This document shows, piece after piece, positions 23,788-34,478 of a stretch of DNA of 57,708 bases. A program made the position numbers and the translations under genes. The stretch's first letter is position 1, and every line of letters begins with the position of its first letter. The notes beneath the pieces were generated by a model that worked only from the letters and a program-made list of their open reading frames with translations, was not told the DNA's origin and searched no databases. Source of the DNA: an uncultured Pelagibacteraceae bacterium (lineage in GTDB: Bacteria; Pseudomonadota; Alphaproteobacteria; Pelagibacterales; Pelagibacteraceae); assembly GCA_902571235.1 (NCBI GenBank), contig CACGBI010000006.1, positions 1 through 57,708 of the forward strand, given 5' to 3'.

Positions 23788-25079
23788 AAAAAACTATATT
23801 AATTTTATTTGGATCTTTTCTAATAATTTCAAACTCCAACGCTGAGAGTTTTTTATCAGCATTGACTAAAGCATTTAAAAATAATTCTGAGTTAAATGCC
23901 GAAAGAGAAAATATAAATATTTCTGAACAAGAATTAAAAATTTCTCAAGGAAATTATCTTCCAACTGTTACATTATCAGGATCTAAAAGCCAAGAGGACA
24001 CAAATAAACTTACTAATCAATCAGGAGGGGACGCATCAATTAATGATGTCGATCCTTTTACTCAATCTATTTCCATTTCACAAACTTTAATTGATTTTGG
24101 AAGAAAAGCTGAACTATCAAAAAGTAAAATTGGTTTGAATTTAGCAAAAGCTAAACTTTTAAAAAAAGAACAAGATATTTTATATGAGTCAACAAAAGCT
24201 TATACAGGATTAATTTTAGCCAATGAAAAATTAAATATAAATAGAGATAATGTTGAACTTTTGAATAGGCAAGTAGAGACTGATCAAATTAGAGTTGAAA
24301 GAGGTCAAATTACTTTATCAGATGTATCTCAATCAGAATCATCTTTAGCAGAAGCACAAGCAAAATTAATTCAAGCTGAAAATGAGTTGTTAACTAGTAA
24401 ACTAAATTATGAAAATATTATTGGATTAATAAACAATCCTAAGTCTTTAAATAAAAAATCAATAATAGAATACCCTTTACCAGACAATCTGAGTTCAGCA
24501 ATTGAACTTTCTAAAAAGAACAATCCTGATTTAATCATTGCTAAATTAGAATATGAGCAAGCTCAGAAAGATAAAACTATTGCAAAATCAGATCTTGCTC
24601 CATCAGCAAATTTATCTTTAGAAAGATCATATACAGATGATCTAAGTGCAACATATGATGAAAGAGAAAAAGATACACTTAAAGCAACAATTACATGGCC
24701 GTTTTATTCAGGCGGAAAGAATTTAGCCTCATTGAACAAAAGCTCAAGTTTAGAAACAAGATCTAGATTAATTTTGGATAGTGTGACTAAAAAAAACCAA
24801 ACAAATGTTGCTAGTGCTTGGTCAAGTTATCAATCAAATAAAAGTTTATTGAATTCAGTTCAAGCCCAAGTAAGGGCTGCAGAGATTGCTAATGAGGGAA
24901 TTACAGCAGAATATAACAGTGGTACAGGTAGAACTACTTTAGAGGTAATTCAATCAAATTCACTTCTTCTAAATGCTCAGATTTCTCTTGCAAATTCTGA
25001 GCGAAACTACATTCTCTCGCAATTTAATCTTCTTAAATCTATTGGATTGCTTCAAAGTGAATTTCTAAAAATTAACTAA
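23784..25079 (+). CDS. tolC: TolC-family outer membrane efflux protein
   Basis: The 431-residue protein has a signal peptide (cleavage near SNA-ES at about 20) and the repeated long-helix/strand architecture of TolC, with two homologous halves rich in heptad-like Asn, Ala, Leu and Gln. Phrases such as VSISQTLIDFGRK and ITWPFYSGGKN are the typical beta-barrel entry strands with a conserved GG or FG turn. It forms the trimeric exit duct for type I secretion or efflux pumps. No inner-membrane pump or adaptor is encoded nearby. It overlaps the kinase gene by 4 nt. Confidence 0.92.
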   Translation: MKKTILILFGSFLIISNSNAESFLSALTKAFKNNSELNAERENINISEQELKISQGNYLPTVTLSGSKSQEDTNKLTNQSGGDASINDVDPFTQSISISQTLIDFGRKAELSKSKIGLNLAKAKLLKKEQDILYESTKAYTGLILANEKLNINRDNVELLNRQVETDQIRVERGQITLSDVSQSESSLAEAQAKLIQAENELLTSKLNYENIIGLINNPKSLNKKSIIEYPLPDNLSSAIELSKKNNPDLIIAKLEYEQAQKDKTIAKSDLAPSANLSLERSYTDDLSATYDEREKDTLKATITWPFYSGGKNLASLNKSSSLETRSRLILDSVTKKNQTNVASAWSSYQSNKSLLNSVQAQVRAAEIANEGITAEYNSGTGRTTLEVIQSNSLLLNAQISLANSERNYILSQFNLLKSIGLLQSEFLKIN

Positions 25080-25121
25080 ATAGAGCCTAATTTAATTAAA
25101 ATAAATTATTCTTGCTAATGA

Positions 25122-25136
25122 GAACAAAATGTGTAC
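25122..25136. promoter_or_regulatory. Degenerate SOS box upstream of recA
   Basis: GAAC-AAAATGT-GTAC differs from the GAAC-N7-GAAC LexA consensus (complement of GTTC-N7-GTTC) by one base, and its first half GAACAAAA is the same as in the umuD box. It lies 50 nt before the recA ATG, near a weak -35-like TTGCTA (25112-25117). LexA control of recA is likely but the site is imperfect. Confidence 0.5.
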
Positions 25137-25185
25137 ATTTATTTTATGATTCGAGTGTTAAAAAAAGCAATAAAAAAGGCAAAAA

Positions 25186-26334
25186 ATGACAAAAAATAAC
25201 TTAAAAGTAGTTAAGTCTACTAAAGATCAAGAATTGGATAATAAAGAAAAAAATAAAGCTTTAGACGCTGCTATAGCTCAAATTACAGATAATTTTGGAA
25301 AAGGCTCTGTGATGAAGCTTGGTGAAAAAAGAGCTATGGATATCGAGTCGATATCTACTGGTTCTTTAAGTTTAGATTTGGCTTTAGGAATAGGTGGTTT
25401 ACCTAAAGGAAGAATTGTAGAAGTTTATGGACCAGAGTCTTCTGGTAAAACAACATTAGCATTACAAGTAGTTGCTGAAGCGCAAAAAGCTGGTGGAATT
25501 TGTGCATTTGTTGATGCCGAACATGCTTTAGATCCAGTTTATGCAAAAAAATTAGGAGTAAATACCGAAGAGCTTTTAATCTCTCAACCAGATGCTGGTG
25601 AGCAAGCTCTAGAAATAGCAGATACACTAGTAAAATCAGGGTCTATTTCAGTTATCGTAATTGACTCAGTTGCTGCTTTAACTCCAAAAGCTGAAATTGA
25701 AGGTGAAATGGGTGACCATCATGTAGGTCTTCAATCAAGACTAATGAGTCAAGCTTTAAGAAAATTAACTGGTTCAATTTCAAACACAAACACAATGATG
25801 ATTTTCATTAATCAGATTAGAATGAAAATTGGAGTTATGTTTGGGAGTCCTGAAACAACATCAGGTGGAAACGCACTTAAGTTTTACTCATCTGTAAGAA
25901 TGGACATTAGAAGAATTGGTGCCATCAAAGACAAAGATGAAATTATTGGTAACTCTACAAGAGTTAAGGTAGTTAAAAATAAAGTTGCACCACCATTTAA
26001 AGTTGTAGAGTTTGACTTGATGTATGGAAAAGGAATTAGCAAAATGGGTGAGTTAGTAGACCTAGGAGCTAAAGCTGATATAATTGAAAAATCTGGAGCA
26101 TGGTATGCTTATAAAGGTGAGAAGATAGGTCAAGGAAGAGAAAATGCCAAAGTCTATTTAGCTCAAAATCCACAAGTTGCAGCAGAAATTGAAATGGCAA
26201 TTAGGGAAAAAGCTGGTGTGATTTCAAAGAAAATTGAGGGAAATCCATTAAGTCCTGAAAAGATTGAAAAAGAGAAAAAAGTAGCCGAAAAAGAAGATGC
26301 TGCAAATGAAGCTACTCCTTCTAAAAAGAACTAA
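25186..26334 (+). CDS. recA: Recombinase RecA
   Basis: RecA forms filaments on single-stranded DNA for homologous recombination and acts as co-protease for LexA and UmuD. The 382-residue protein has Walker [10 protein letters not shown], the [20 protein letters not shown] region, DNA-binding loop L2 near [17 protein letters not shown], and a charged, lysine/glutamate-rich C-terminal tail. The first 20 residues are a non-conserved charged extension. A GC-rich hairpin follows the gene. The umuDC operon 3.5 kb away depends on it. Confidence 0.98.
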   Translation: MTKNNLKVVKSTKDQELDNKEKNKALDAAIAQITDNFGKGSVMKLGEKRAMDIESISTGSLSLDLALGIGGLPKGRIVEVYGPESSGKTTLALQVVAEAQKAGGICAFVDAEHALDPVYAKKLGVNTEELLISQPDAGEQALEIADTLVKSGSISVIVIDSVAALTPKAEIEGEMGDHHVGLQSRLMSQALRKLTGSISNTNTMMIFINQIRMKIGVMFGSPETTSGGNALKFYSSVRMDIRRIGAIKDKDEIIGNSTRVKVVKNKVAPPFKVVEFDLMYGKGISKMGELVDLGAKADIIEKSGAWYAYKGEKIGQGRENAKVYLAQNPQVAAEIEMAIREKAGVISKKIEGNPLSPEKIEKEKKVAEKEDAANEATPSKKN

Positions 26335-26359
26335 AATTAAAGGTCATCTTTAAATTATA

Positions 26360-26384
26360 AAAGGCGCTTATTATAAGCGCCTTT
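26360..26384 (+). terminator. Hairpin terminator after recA
   Basis: AAAGGCGCTTA (26360-26370) pairs perfectly with TAAGCGCCTTT (26374-26384) around a three-base loop. The following sequence is C-rich rather than T-rich, so termination strength is uncertain, but the position between recA and alaS fits a terminator. Confidence 0.75.
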
Positions 26385-26434
26385 GCCCCCCACCACTATC
26401 TAGACATAGAACGAAAAAGCTGTATTTTAAAAAT

Positions 26435-29101
26435 ATGGCGGATAAATCATTAAATGAAATAAGGAGTACATTCTTAAAGTATTTCGAGAAAAATGATCAT
26501 AAGATTGTGGAATCTAGTAATTTAGTTCCCAATAATGATCCAACATTAATGTTTGCCAATTCTGGAATGGTCCAATTTAAGAATGTGTTTACTGGTTTAG
26601 AAAAGAGAGATTATCAAAGAGCAACTACTTCACAAAAATGTGTTAGAGCAGGGGGAAAACACAACGATCTAGAGAATGTTGGTTATACACCAAGACACCA
26701 TACTTTTTTTGAAATGCTAGGAAACTTTTCTTTTGGAGATTACTTTAAAGAAAGAGGAATTGAGCTTGCATGGAATTTAATTACTAAAGATTTCGGTTTA
26801 GATAAAAACAGACTTTATGTAACTGTATTTCATGAGGATGATGAAGCCTTTAATTTTTGGAAGAAAATAGCAGGTTTTAGCGATGATAGAATTATTAGAA
26901 TTTCGACCTCAGATAACTTTTGGTCAATGGGCGAAACAGGTCCTTGTGGACCTTGTTCTGAAATATTTTATGATCATGGTGATCATTTAAAAGGTGGTTT
27001 ACCTGGAACTAAAGATCAAGATGGAGATCGTTATATTGAAATTTGGAATTTAGTTTTTATGCAATATGAGCAATTATCAAAAGATGAAAGAATAGATTTA
27101 CCAAAACCGTCAGTTGATACAGGTATGGGTTTAGAGAGAATTGCTGCTCTCTTACAAGGGACACATGATAATTATCAAACTGATCATTTTAAGAAATTAA
27201 TAAGCTCAATATCTGATGCAACAAAGGTAAAACAAGTAGAGAATAATATATCAAGTTTTAGAGTCATTGCTGATCATTTAAGAGCAAGTTCTTTTCTTTT
27301 AGCTGAAGGTGTTTTGCCATCAAATGAAGGTCGTGGATATGTTTTGAGAAGAATTATGAGAAGAGGAATGAGACATTCTCATTTATTAGGATCCAAAGAA
27401 CCAATCTTCTATAAAATTTTTGACTCATTAAAAAAAGAAATGTCAGGAAATTATCCTGAACTAGAAAGGTCCGAGTTATTAATTAAAGAAACATTAAAAA
27501 TGGAAGAGGAAAAATTTTTAGTACTACTTGATAGAGGTATTAAAATTTTAAATGATGAGATTTCAAAAATTGAAAAAGTTTTGCCTGGTGAGGTAGCTTT
27601 TAAATTATATGATACTTATGGTTTTCCATTAGATCTTACAGAAGATATTTTAAAAAATAAATCGTTAAAAGTAGATAATCAAAAATTTGATGATTTAATG
27701 AAAAAAAGTAAAGAACTTGCAAAAAAGAATTGGAAGGGTTCAGGTGATAGTTCTGAGGAAACTATTTGGTTTTCAATCAAAGATAAAAGTGGGCCTACAG
27801 AATTTTTAGGCTATGAGTCTAATCAATCTGAAAGTGTTGTATTAAATTTAATAAAAAAAGATAAAGAGGTAAAATCTTTATCTGCTGGTGAAGAGGGAAT
27901 GATTATAACAAATCAAACACCTTTTTATGGCGAATCTGGAGGACAACTAGGAGATAGAGGCTCGATAGTTTCTGGAAATTCAGTTTTTGATGTTAATGAC
28001 ACACAAAAAAAACTTGGAGATTTGTTTGTTCATTATGGGAAATTAAAAACTGGCGAAATAAAGATCAATGATGTAGTTGAAATGAAAATTGATGTCGAGA
28101 GAAGAGAAAATTTAAAAGCTTACCATTCTGCTACTCATTTACTCCATGAATCTTTGCGAAGAACTTTAGGAAAACATGTAATGCAAAAAGGTTCGTTAGT
28201 TGCGCCGGATCGATTAAGATTTGATTTTAGTCACATGAAACCAATTACAAATGATGAGTTAGAGATAATAGACAAATTAGTCAATGAATACGTAAAGAAT
28301 AGCTCAGAAGTGACTACAAGAATTATGACACCTAAAGCAGCTATAGAAAAAGGAGCACTAGCATTTTTTGGTGAAAAATATGGCGAAGAAGTTCGTGTTG
28401 TTTCGATGGGTAAAGAAAAAGATACATATTTTTCTACAGAATTATGTGGAGGAACACATGTCAAAAACACTAGAGATATTGGGAAATTTAAAACTGTCAG
28501 CCAATCGTCTATTGCTGCAGGAGTTAGAAGAGTTGAGGCTCTTAGAGATAAGCAGCTTGAAGATTTTATAAAGAATAAAGAAAAATTATCGACTTTAACA
28601 ACGCAAAAAGATGAAGAAACAATCAAGGATTTATCATCTCAAATAATAAAACTTGGAGGTAAACCAAATATTGACAACAAAGATTTGAAAGAAATTATTA
28701 AAAATCTTTCCAAACAACTTGAGCTATTAAACGTTAGATCAGTTCTTCAAGATAAAACAAAAAATATTATTAATGACCAAAAAATTAATAATATAAAAGT
28801 TAGATTTCAGAAAGTACAAGATTTACCTCCTAAAGATTTAAGAAAATTAGTTGATAGTGGAAAGAAAGAATTAAGTGAAGGCATTGTAATTGTTTTTGCA
28901 AGTAGTGATGATAAAGTTGGCTTAGGTGTAGGTGTTACAGATAAGTTAATCGATAAATATGACGCTGTTAAATTTGTTAAATTAGGTTCTGAAATCATTG
29001 GTGGTAAAGGTGGTGGTGGTAGAAAAGATTTTGCTCAGGCAGGTGGACAAGATAAAGAAAAAATTGATGAGGCTTTTGAAAAAATTAAATCTTTAATTTA
29101 G
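26435..29101 (+). CDS. alaS: Alanyl-tRNA synthetase
   Basis: AlaRS charges tRNA-Ala. The 888-residue protein has the class II catalytic domain (start [22 protein letters not shown]), the editing domain with zinc ligands in HSATHLLH and ELCGGTH, and the C-Ala glycine-rich [16 protein letters not shown] tail. All domains are complete. Its stop overlaps the convergent icd stop by 9 nt. Confidence 0.98.
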   Translation: MADKSLNEIRSTFLKYFEKNDHKIVESSNLVPNNDPTLMFANSGMVQFKNVFTGLEKRDYQRATTSQKCVRAGGKHNDLENVGYTPRHHTFFEMLGNFSFGDYFKERGIELAWNLITKDFGLDKNRLYVTVFHEDDEAFNFWKKIAGFSDDRIIRISTSDNFWSMGETGPCGPCSEIFYDHGDHLKGGLPGTKDQDGDRYIEIWNLVFMQYEQLSKDERIDLPKPSVDTGMGLERIAALLQGTHDNYQTDHFKKLISSISDATKVKQVENNISSFRVIADHLRASSFLLAEGVLPSNEGRGYVLRRIMRRGMRHSHLLGSKEPIFYKIFDSLKKEMSGNYPELERSELLIKETLKMEEEKFLVLLDRGIKILNDEISKIEKVLPGEVAFKLYDTYGFPLDLTEDILKNKSLKVDNQKFDDLMKKSKELAKKNWKGSGDSSEETIWFSIKDKSGPTEFLGYESNQSESVVLNLIKKDKEVKSLSAGEEGMIITNQTPFYGESGGQLGDRGSIVSGNSVFDVNDTQKKLGDLFVHYGKLKTGEIKINDVVEMKIDVERRENLKAYHSATHLLHESLRRTLGKHVMQKGSLVAPDRLRFDFSHMKPITNDELEIIDKLVNEYVKNSSEVTTRIMTPKAAIEKGALAFFGEKYGEEVRVVSMGKEKDTYFSTELCGGTHVKNTRDIGKFKTVSQSSIAAGVRRVEALRDKQLEDFIKNKEKLSTLTTQKDEETIKDLSSQIIKLGGKPNIDNKDLKEIIKNLSKQLELLNVRSVLQDKTKNIINDQKINNIKVRFQKVQDLPPKDLRKLVDSGKKELSEGIVIVFASSDDKVGLGVGVTDKLIDKYDAVKFVKLGSEIIGGKGGGGRKDFAQAGGQDKEKIDEAFEKIKSLI

Positions 29102-30307
29102 CTTTTTTTTTAGATTATTATCAATCGCATCTAAGAATTGATTAGTTGTCAGGTATTTACTTGAGGGTCCAACTAATATTGCAAGATCTTTTGTCATTGA
29201 GCCATTTTCAACTGTATCAATACAAACTTTTTCTAATGTATTGGCAAATTTAATAAGCTCATCATTTCCATCAATCTTACCTCTATGTGCTAATCCTCTT
29301 GTCCAAGCAAAAATTGATGCAATTGGATTGGTAGAGGTTTCTTTTCCTTGTTGATGCATCCTAAAATGTCTTGTAACTGTTCCATGAGCTGCCTCTGCTT
29401 CCATTATCTTTCCATCAGGCGTTAGCAATGTACTTGTCATCAAACCTAATGAGCCGTACCCTTGAGCCATAGTATCTGATTGAACATCACCATCATAATT
29501 TTTACATGCCCATATGTATTTACCACTCCATTTCATTGCACAAGCCACCATGTCATCAATTAATCTATGCTCATAAATAATTTTTGATTCTTCAAATTTC
29601 GTTTTAAACTCCTTATTAAAGACATCTTCAAATATATCTTTAAATCTTCCATCATATTTTTTTAAAATTGTGTTCTTTGTTGATAGGTAAACTGGCCAAT
29701 TTTTAATTAATCCATAGCTAAAACAAGATCTTGCAAAGTCTTCAATTGATTTATCTAAATTGTACATTGATAAAGCAATACCTGGACCTGTAAAATTAAA
29801 TACCTCATATTTGATTTCATCCTTTCCATCTTCTGAGGTCCATTTTACTTCCATCTTACCTTTACCAGGCACTTTAAAATCAGTTGCTCTATATTGATCA
29901 CCAAAAGCATGTCTTCCAATAACTACTGGATCTGTCCAAGAAGGAACAAGTTTTGGAATATTTTTACAAAGGATAGGTTCTCTAAAAACTGTGCCACCGA
30001 TTATATTTCTGATTGTACCATTAGGAGATCTCCACATCTTTTTTAATTTGAATTCTTCAACTCTTGCCTCATCTGGGGTAATTGTTGCACATTTAATTCC
30101 AACCCCTATTTTTTTAATTGCGTTTGCTGAGTCTTTTGTAACTTGATCATCAGTATTATCTCTACTTTTCATTCCTAAATCGTAATATTCAATACCAATA
30201 TCTAGATAAGGCAAAATCAATTTCTTCTTGATAAATTCCCAAATTATTCTGGTCATTTCATCACCATCAAGTTCTACAACTGGATTTTTTACAGTAATTT
30301 TGGTCAT
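29093..30307 (-). CDS. icd: Isocitrate dehydrogenase (NADP+), mitochondrial-like type
   Basis: The 404-residue enzyme oxidises isocitrate to 2-oxoglutarate with NADP+ in the TCA cycle. It is of the eukaryote/alphaproteobacteria-like subfamily: [19 protein letters not shown] at the N-terminus, the substrate loop [26 protein letters not shown]-like [11 protein letters not shown] with the metal aspartates, and [11 protein letters not shown]. It is monocistronic and diverges from psd. Aconitase, the enzyme before it in the cycle, lies at the right edge. Confidence 0.97.
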   Translation of the reverse strand: MTKITVKNPVVELDGDEMTRIIWEFIKKKLILPYLDIGIEYYDLGMKSRDNTDDQVTKDSANAIKKIGVGIKCATITPDEARVEEFKLKKMWRSPNGTIRNIIGGTVFREPILCKNIPKLVPSWTDPVVIGRHAFGDQYRATDFKVPGKGKMEVKWTSEDGKDEIKYEVFNFTGPGIALSMYNLDKSIEDFARSCFSYGLIKNWPVYLSTKNTILKKYDGRFKDIFEDVFNKEFKTKFEESKIIYEHRLIDDMVACAMKWSGKYIWACKNYDGDVQSDTMAQGYGSLGLMTSTLLTPDGKIMEAEAAHGTVTRHFRMHQQGKETSTNPIASIFAWTRGLAHRGKIDGNDELIKFANTLEKVCIDTVENGSMTKDLAILVGPSSKYLTTNQFLDAIDNNLKKKLN

Positions 30308-30384
30308 TTATATGAAATATATCTTATTAATTGAATTTCGCCATTTTATATACATATTAATCAAAAATTAGCAAATAGAAGAAT

Positions 30385-31032
30385 ATGTTTAGTAAAATTT
30401 TTCCAAAACTCCACTCTGAAGGATATAAATTTATTGTAATCGCCGTTGTATTAACAATTATACTTTATAGTTTTAGTAGCTTCTTAGGATTAATTGGTCT
30501 TGTTTTATCTGTTTGGGTTTATTATTTTTTTAGAGACCCTGAAAGGATAATAATTAATGACAACAATTATTTGGTAAGCCCAGCTGACGGAGAGGTAATT
30601 AAAGTTGAAGAAGTGGATGGGCCTAAGGAATTTGGTTTGGAAAATAAAAGATTTAATAAAATTAGTATTTTTATGAATGTATTTGATTGTCATGTGAATA
30701 GATCTCCCTGTAAAGGTAAAATAGAGGAAATTTTATATAAACCAGGAAAATTTGTAAATGCCTCACTAGATAAAGCAAGTGAAGATAATGAGAGAAATTA
30801 TTACAAAATTAAAGATGTACACGAAAATGAAATTATAGTTGTTCAAATAGCAGGTCTTATTGCTAGAAGAATTGTCTGTGAGTCAAATAAAAATCAGGAA
30901 CTAAGTCAAGGTGAGAGAATTGGAATGATAAGATTTGGAAGTAGGGCAGATGTTTATTATGAAAATTATCAACCATTAGTTAAAGTAGGACAAAAGGCTA
31001 TCTCAGGAGAAACACTCTTAGCCAAAAAATAG
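30385..31032 (+). CDS. psd: Phosphatidylserine decarboxylase proenzyme, short type
   Basis: Psd makes phosphatidylethanolamine. The 215-residue protein is the short (archaeal/alphaproteobacterial, PSD-II-like) form with two N-terminal membrane segments, the SPADGEV and NVFDCHVNRSP motifs, and the self-cleavage site Gly185-Ser186 (RFGSRADVYY) that creates the pyruvoyl cofactor. It is followed 2 nt later by pssA, the preceding step of the pathway. Confidence 0.93.
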   Translation: MFSKIFPKLHSEGYKFIVIAVVLTIILYSFSSFLGLIGLVLSVWVYYFFRDPERIIINDNNYLVSPADGEVIKVEEVDGPKEFGLENKRFNKISIFMNVFDCHVNRSPCKGKIEEILYKPGKFVNASLDKASEDNERNYYKIKDVHENEIIVVQIAGLIARRIVCESNKNQELSQGERIGMIRFGSRADVYYENYQPLVKVGQKAISGETLLAKK

Positions 31033-31034
31033 AA

Positions 31035-31841
31035 ATGCAAGAACAAAAAAATAATTTTAAAATTATAGCTGATAGAAAAAATGCAAGAATGCTATTACCT
31101 AACATGCTTACACTTTTTGGAGTTTGTATTGGTTTAACTTCAATTAGGTTCGCTTTAGATGGTAAATTTGAGTTTGCAATAATTGCAGTTGTATTTGCAG
31201 CTTTAATTGATGGTTTAGATGGAAGGATAGCAAGATTAATAAAAGGGACATCTAAAGTCGGTAAAGAATTAGACTCATTAACTGACATGATTAGTTTTGG
31301 AGTGGCGCCGGCATTTATAATGTACTTTTGGAAATTGAACACATTAGGTAGATTTGGTTGGTTATTATGTTTGATATTTGTAATTTGTGTTGCATTAAGA
31401 CTTGCAAGATTTAATATTAATTCCAATCAAGAGCCATCTTGGAAAGATAATTTTTTTGAAGGAGTACCATCACCAGCTGGAGGTATTTTAGTTTTAACAC
31501 CTTTAATTTACAGCTTGAGTGGTTTAAATTTACTTCAAATAAATTATGATATTTTTGTCCCAATATTCTTTATTATAACTTCTTTTCTTTTGATAAGTAA
31601 ATTTCCGACGTATTCATTTAAAAAGATAGTAATTCAAAGAAAAGCTACAATTTTTTTACTATTTGGAATTGTTTTATTTTTTGGCTTATTGCTAATTTAT
31701 ACATTTAATGTAATAGCAATTAGTGCATTATTATATTTATCCCTGTTTCCTTTAAGCTTTATTCATTACCAAAGATTAAAAAAACAAAATCAAAATGAAA
31801 AAGTTCAAGATAATGATGATGATCTTGAAGATGTTCTTTAA
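31035..31841 (+). CDS. pssA: CDP-diacylglycerol-serine O-phosphatidyltransferase
   Basis: PssA makes phosphatidylserine from CDP-diacylglycerol and serine. The 268-residue polytopic protein has the complete CDP-alcohol phosphotransferase motif D62-G-R-I-A-R67 ... G76 ... D80 ... D84. The C-terminus is acidic and cytoplasmic. It pairs with psd for phosphatidylethanolamine synthesis, and its stop overlaps the ATG of the next gene by one base (TAATG). Confidence 0.93.
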   Translation: MQEQKNNFKIIADRKNARMLLPNMLTLFGVCIGLTSIRFALDGKFEFAIIAVVFAALIDGLDGRIARLIKGTSKVGKELDSLTDMISFGVAPAFIMYFWKLNTLGRFGWLLCLIFVICVALRLARFNINSNQEPSWKDNFFEGVPSPAGGILVLTPLIYSLSGLNLLQINYDIFVPIFFIITSFLLISKFPTYSFKKIVIQRKATIFLLFGIVLFFGLLLIYTFNVIAISALLYLSLFPLSFIHYQRLKKQNQNEKVQDNDDDLEDVL

Positions 31842-32752
31842 TGAAAAAAAATGTAATCGTTTCACTAGCCGATGCTAATTATTATCCTCTATTAGATGAG
31901 TTAGTAGATTCTATAAAACAATTTAAAGAAAGTGAAAATGTTGCAATTTGTATTTTAGATGCAGGATTAGAGGAAAAACAAAAAGAAGCATTACTAAAAA
32001 AAGTAGATGAAATAAAGGCTGCTGAATGGGATATTGAAGTTCCAGGTTACAAGGTACAAGATAAAGAGTGGCTTAAAAGCCAGGTATCAAGAGCCTTTTT
32101 ACCAAAATATTTTCCCAATTATAATAAATACTTATGGATTGATTGTGATGCCTGGGTGAATGATTGGCAATCTGTAGAACTATATTTTAAAGCTTGTAAC
32201 AATGGTAAACTTGGAATTACTCAAACAATAGGTCCAGGTTATAGAATTACATCAAAAGTCAACTGGTTATTTGGAAAGCTTGCGATAATAAAATCTCAAA
32301 ATTTCAAGCATGCTATTAAATCAAAAATTGGTTATCCAAAAGCTCGTAAACTCGCTTTTGCACCACATATCAATATTGGAGTTTTTTCACTTGAGGCTAG
32401 CTCTCCAGGGTGGTCTACTTGGCAAAAAAATTTATATCAAACTCTTAAAGCTGGAAATATTTTTGGATCTGAGGGTTTAGCTATTAACATGTCAGTTTAT
32501 ATAGATGAATTGGAAACAGAATTTTTACCACTTAACTGTAATTGGATCACAAGTAATTTACTTCCAAAATTTGATGAAAGCAGAAATACCTTTGTGGAGC
32601 CATTTCTGCCTAATTATAAAATAGGTATCATGCATCTTGCTGCAGGAATTTGGAGAGACGGTAAAGACATGAGAACAAACAAGGATATCGAAATAAAGAT
32701 AGAAAATCTTGAGGGTAGATTTTTAGAAAAAAGTTTGAGATTTAATAAATAA
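31841..32752 (+). CDS. Glycosyltransferase, GT8-like (GT-A fold)
   Basis: The 303-residue protein begins with NVIVSLADANYYPLLDELVDS, like the first strand and helix of GT8 and related enzymes, and carries the metal-binding DxD as Asp101-Cys-Asp103 (LWIDCDAW). A GIMHLAAGIWRDGKD segment near the C-terminus fits the HxxGxxKPW-like donor site of the family. No membrane segment is present. It is translationally coupled to pssA, so a role in lipid or lipid-linked sugar modification is possible but inferred. Confidence 0.7.
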   Translation: MKKNVIVSLADANYYPLLDELVDSIKQFKESENVAICILDAGLEEKQKEALLKKVDEIKAAEWDIEVPGYKVQDKEWLKSQVSRAFLPKYFPNYNKYLWIDCDAWVNDWQSVELYFKACNNGKLGITQTIGPGYRITSKVNWLFGKLAIIKSQNFKHAIKSKIGYPKARKLAFAPHINIGVFSLEASSPGWSTWQKNLYQTLKAGNIFGSEGLAINMSVYIDELETEFLPLNCNWITSNLLPKFDESRNTFVEPFLPNYKIGIMHLAAGIWRDGKDMRTNKDIEIKIENLEGRFLEKSLRFNK

Positions 32753-33364
32753 TTGAAAAAAAATAAAATTTCAAAAAATTGGGTAAACAAACAAAGACGA
32801 GATACCTATGTTCGTCAGTCTAAAGTTGACGGATATAGAGCTAGATCTGCATACAAACTAATTGAAATAGATGAGAAATTTAAGATTTTTAAAGGAGGAT
32901 TAACTGTAATTGATATTGGTGCAGCACCAGGAAGTTGGTCGCAATATGCATCTAAAGTAGTTAGAAATGGCAGAATTATTTCAATAGATCTAAAGGAGAT
33001 GGAACCAATTAAGAATACTAGCCAAATAAAGGGTGATTTTAATGATGATAAAACTCAGCAAAAAATCAAAAATTTATTATCTGGTAAATTAGATGTAGTC
33101 ATGTCTGATATGGCGGTAAATACAACAGGTATAAAAAATATAGATTCAATGCAAACAGGAGAATTGTGTAAGAGTGCGATGATTTTTTCTAAAGACTACA
33201 TTTCAAATAGTGGTTTCTTTATATCAAAAATATTCATGGGAGGATCATTCAATGAAATTATTCAGCTTGGAAAAAAGATTTTCAAAGAAGTTAAAGTATT
33301 TAAACCAAAATCTAGCAGAAAAGACTCAAAAGAAAGCTTCATAATTTGTAAAAATCTTAGATAG
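32753..33364 (+). CDS. rlmE: 23S rRNA (uridine-2'-O-)-methyltransferase
   Basis: RlmE (FtsJ/RrmJ) methylates U2552 (E. coli numbering) of the 23S rRNA A-loop. The 203-residue protein has the SAM motif DIGAAPGSWSQYA, a VMSDMAVNTTG strand with catalytic Asp, and a SKIFMGG segment holding the catalytic Lys, plus the C-terminal SSRKDSKESFIICK. It begins at TTG (32753), immediately after the previous stop, with no spare base. Confidence 0.93.
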   Translation: MKKNKISKNWVNKQRRDTYVRQSKVDGYRARSAYKLIEIDEKFKIFKGGLTVIDIGAAPGSWSQYASKVVRNGRIISIDLKEMEPIKNTSQIKGDFNDDKTQQKIKNLLSGKLDVVMSDMAVNTTGIKNIDSMQTGELCKSAMIFSKDYISNSGFFISKIFMGGSFNEIIQLGKKIFKEVKVFKPKSSRKDSKESFIICKNLR

Positions 33365-33401
33365 ACTCTTTTAAAAATAAAGGAATCGTATATAAATCGT
33401 T

Positions 33402-34478
33402 ATGGATCCTATTAAAGAAGCTCTTACCTTTGACGACGTTACATTGGCACCAAAATATTCAGAAATTTTACCATCAGAAGTTGATACAAGTATTAAATTA
33501 ACTGAAAACTTAAAATTAAGAATTCCATTGTTATCTTCAGCAATGGACACAGTTACAGAAAGTAAAATGGCAATTGCTATTGCTAAAGCTGGTGGACTTG
33601 GTGTTATACATAGAAATTTAGAAATTAAAAAACAAGTTAAAGAAATCCAGAAAGTTAAACAAAAAAAATTATTAGTTGGAGCTGCAGTTGGAGCAGGTCC
33701 AAATGAACTTAATAGAGCAAGACAAATTATTAAAGAAGGGGTAGACCTAATAGTAGTAGATACTGCTCATGGTCATAGTAAAAAAGTTTCTGAAATTGTT
33801 AAATTGATTAAAAAGATTAAGAATAAAAGAACTGCTTTATGTGCTGGGAATATTGCAACACCGGAAGCTGCAAAATTTCTATTAAGTTTAGGGGTAGACA
33901 TTATAAAAGTAGGTATCGGTCCAGGTTCTATTTGCACAACCCGATTGGTTGCTGGAATTGGTGTACCTCAATTAAGCGCAATTCTTTCGGTAAGAAATGG
34001 AATAAGAAATAAAAATGTAAAAATAATTGCTGATGGGGGAATTAAATACTCTGGCGACTTAGCTAAAGCCTTTGCTGCAGGTGCAGATGCAGTAATGATA
34101 GGCTCTTTATTCGCAGGAACTGATGAAGCTCCAGGAAAATTGATTAAAAGAAATGGTAAATTTTTTAAAAGTTTTAGAGGCATGGGATCAGTTGGTGCAA
34201 TGAATAAAGGTTCTGCTGACAGATATTTTCAATCAAAACAAAAAGATATGTCAAAATATGTACCAGAGGGAGTTGAGGGATTTTCAAAATATAAAGGTGA
34301 TGTTGGAAGTATTGTTTTTAAATTAATTGGTGGCCTTAGATCTTCAATGGGTTACCTTGGATCGAAACAGATAAAATATTTAAGAAATAAACCAAAATTT
34401 GTAAAAATAACTAAAGCAGGATTTTATGAAAGTATGGTTCATAATGTTGATATAGTAAAAAGTGATACAAAATATTAA
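33402..34478 (+). CDS. guaB: IMP dehydrogenase lacking the CBS (Bateman) domain
   Basis: IMPDH oxidises IMP to XMP, the committed step to guanine nucleotides. This 358-residue form is about 130 residues shorter than usual because the two CBS domains are missing: GGLGVIHRN (64-72) and the following helix run directly into [10 protein letters not shown] (90-99). The catalytic loop [11 protein letters not shown] has Cys178, and the mobile flap keeps the Arg274-Tyr275 pair (GSADRYFQ) typical of IMPDH and absent from GMP reductase, so guaC is ruled out by motif. Loss of CBS implies loss of ATP/GTP allostery. It is followed by a TPR gene and guaA, the next pathway step. Confidence 0.93.
   Translation: MDPIKEALTFDDVTLAPKYSEILPSEVDTSIKLTENLKLRIPLLSSAMDTVTESKMAIAIAKAGGLGVIHRNLEIKKQVKEIQKVKQKKLLVGAAVGAGPNELNRARQIIKEGVDLIVVDTAHGHSKKVSEIVKLIKKIKNKRTALCAGNIATPEAAKFLLSLGVDIIKVGIGPGSICTTRLVAGIGVPQLSAILSVRNGIRNKNVKIIADGGIKYSGDLAKAFAAGADAVMIGSLFAGTDEAPGKLIKRNGKFFKSFRGMGSVGAMNKGSADRYFQSKQKDMSKYVPEGVEGFSKYKGDVGSIVFKLIGGLRSSMGYLGSKQIKYLRNKPKFVKITKAGFYESMVHNVDIVKSDTKY

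Noticed and set aside
25127-25140. Short dyad AAATGT-GT-ACATTT upstream of recA as a separate operator
   Set aside because: The arms are only 6 bp and AT-rich, overlap the degenerate SOS box, and are easily random at this composition.
26385-26434. C-rich stretch after the recA hairpin as a small RNA or riboswitch
   Set aside because: I could not fold a convincing conserved structure, and it matches no RNA family I can recognise.
28231-28626. 131-codon minus-strand frame inside alaS
   Set aside because: Its serine/leucine-rich antisense translation of the editing domain has no recognisable family; it is a shadow of alaS.
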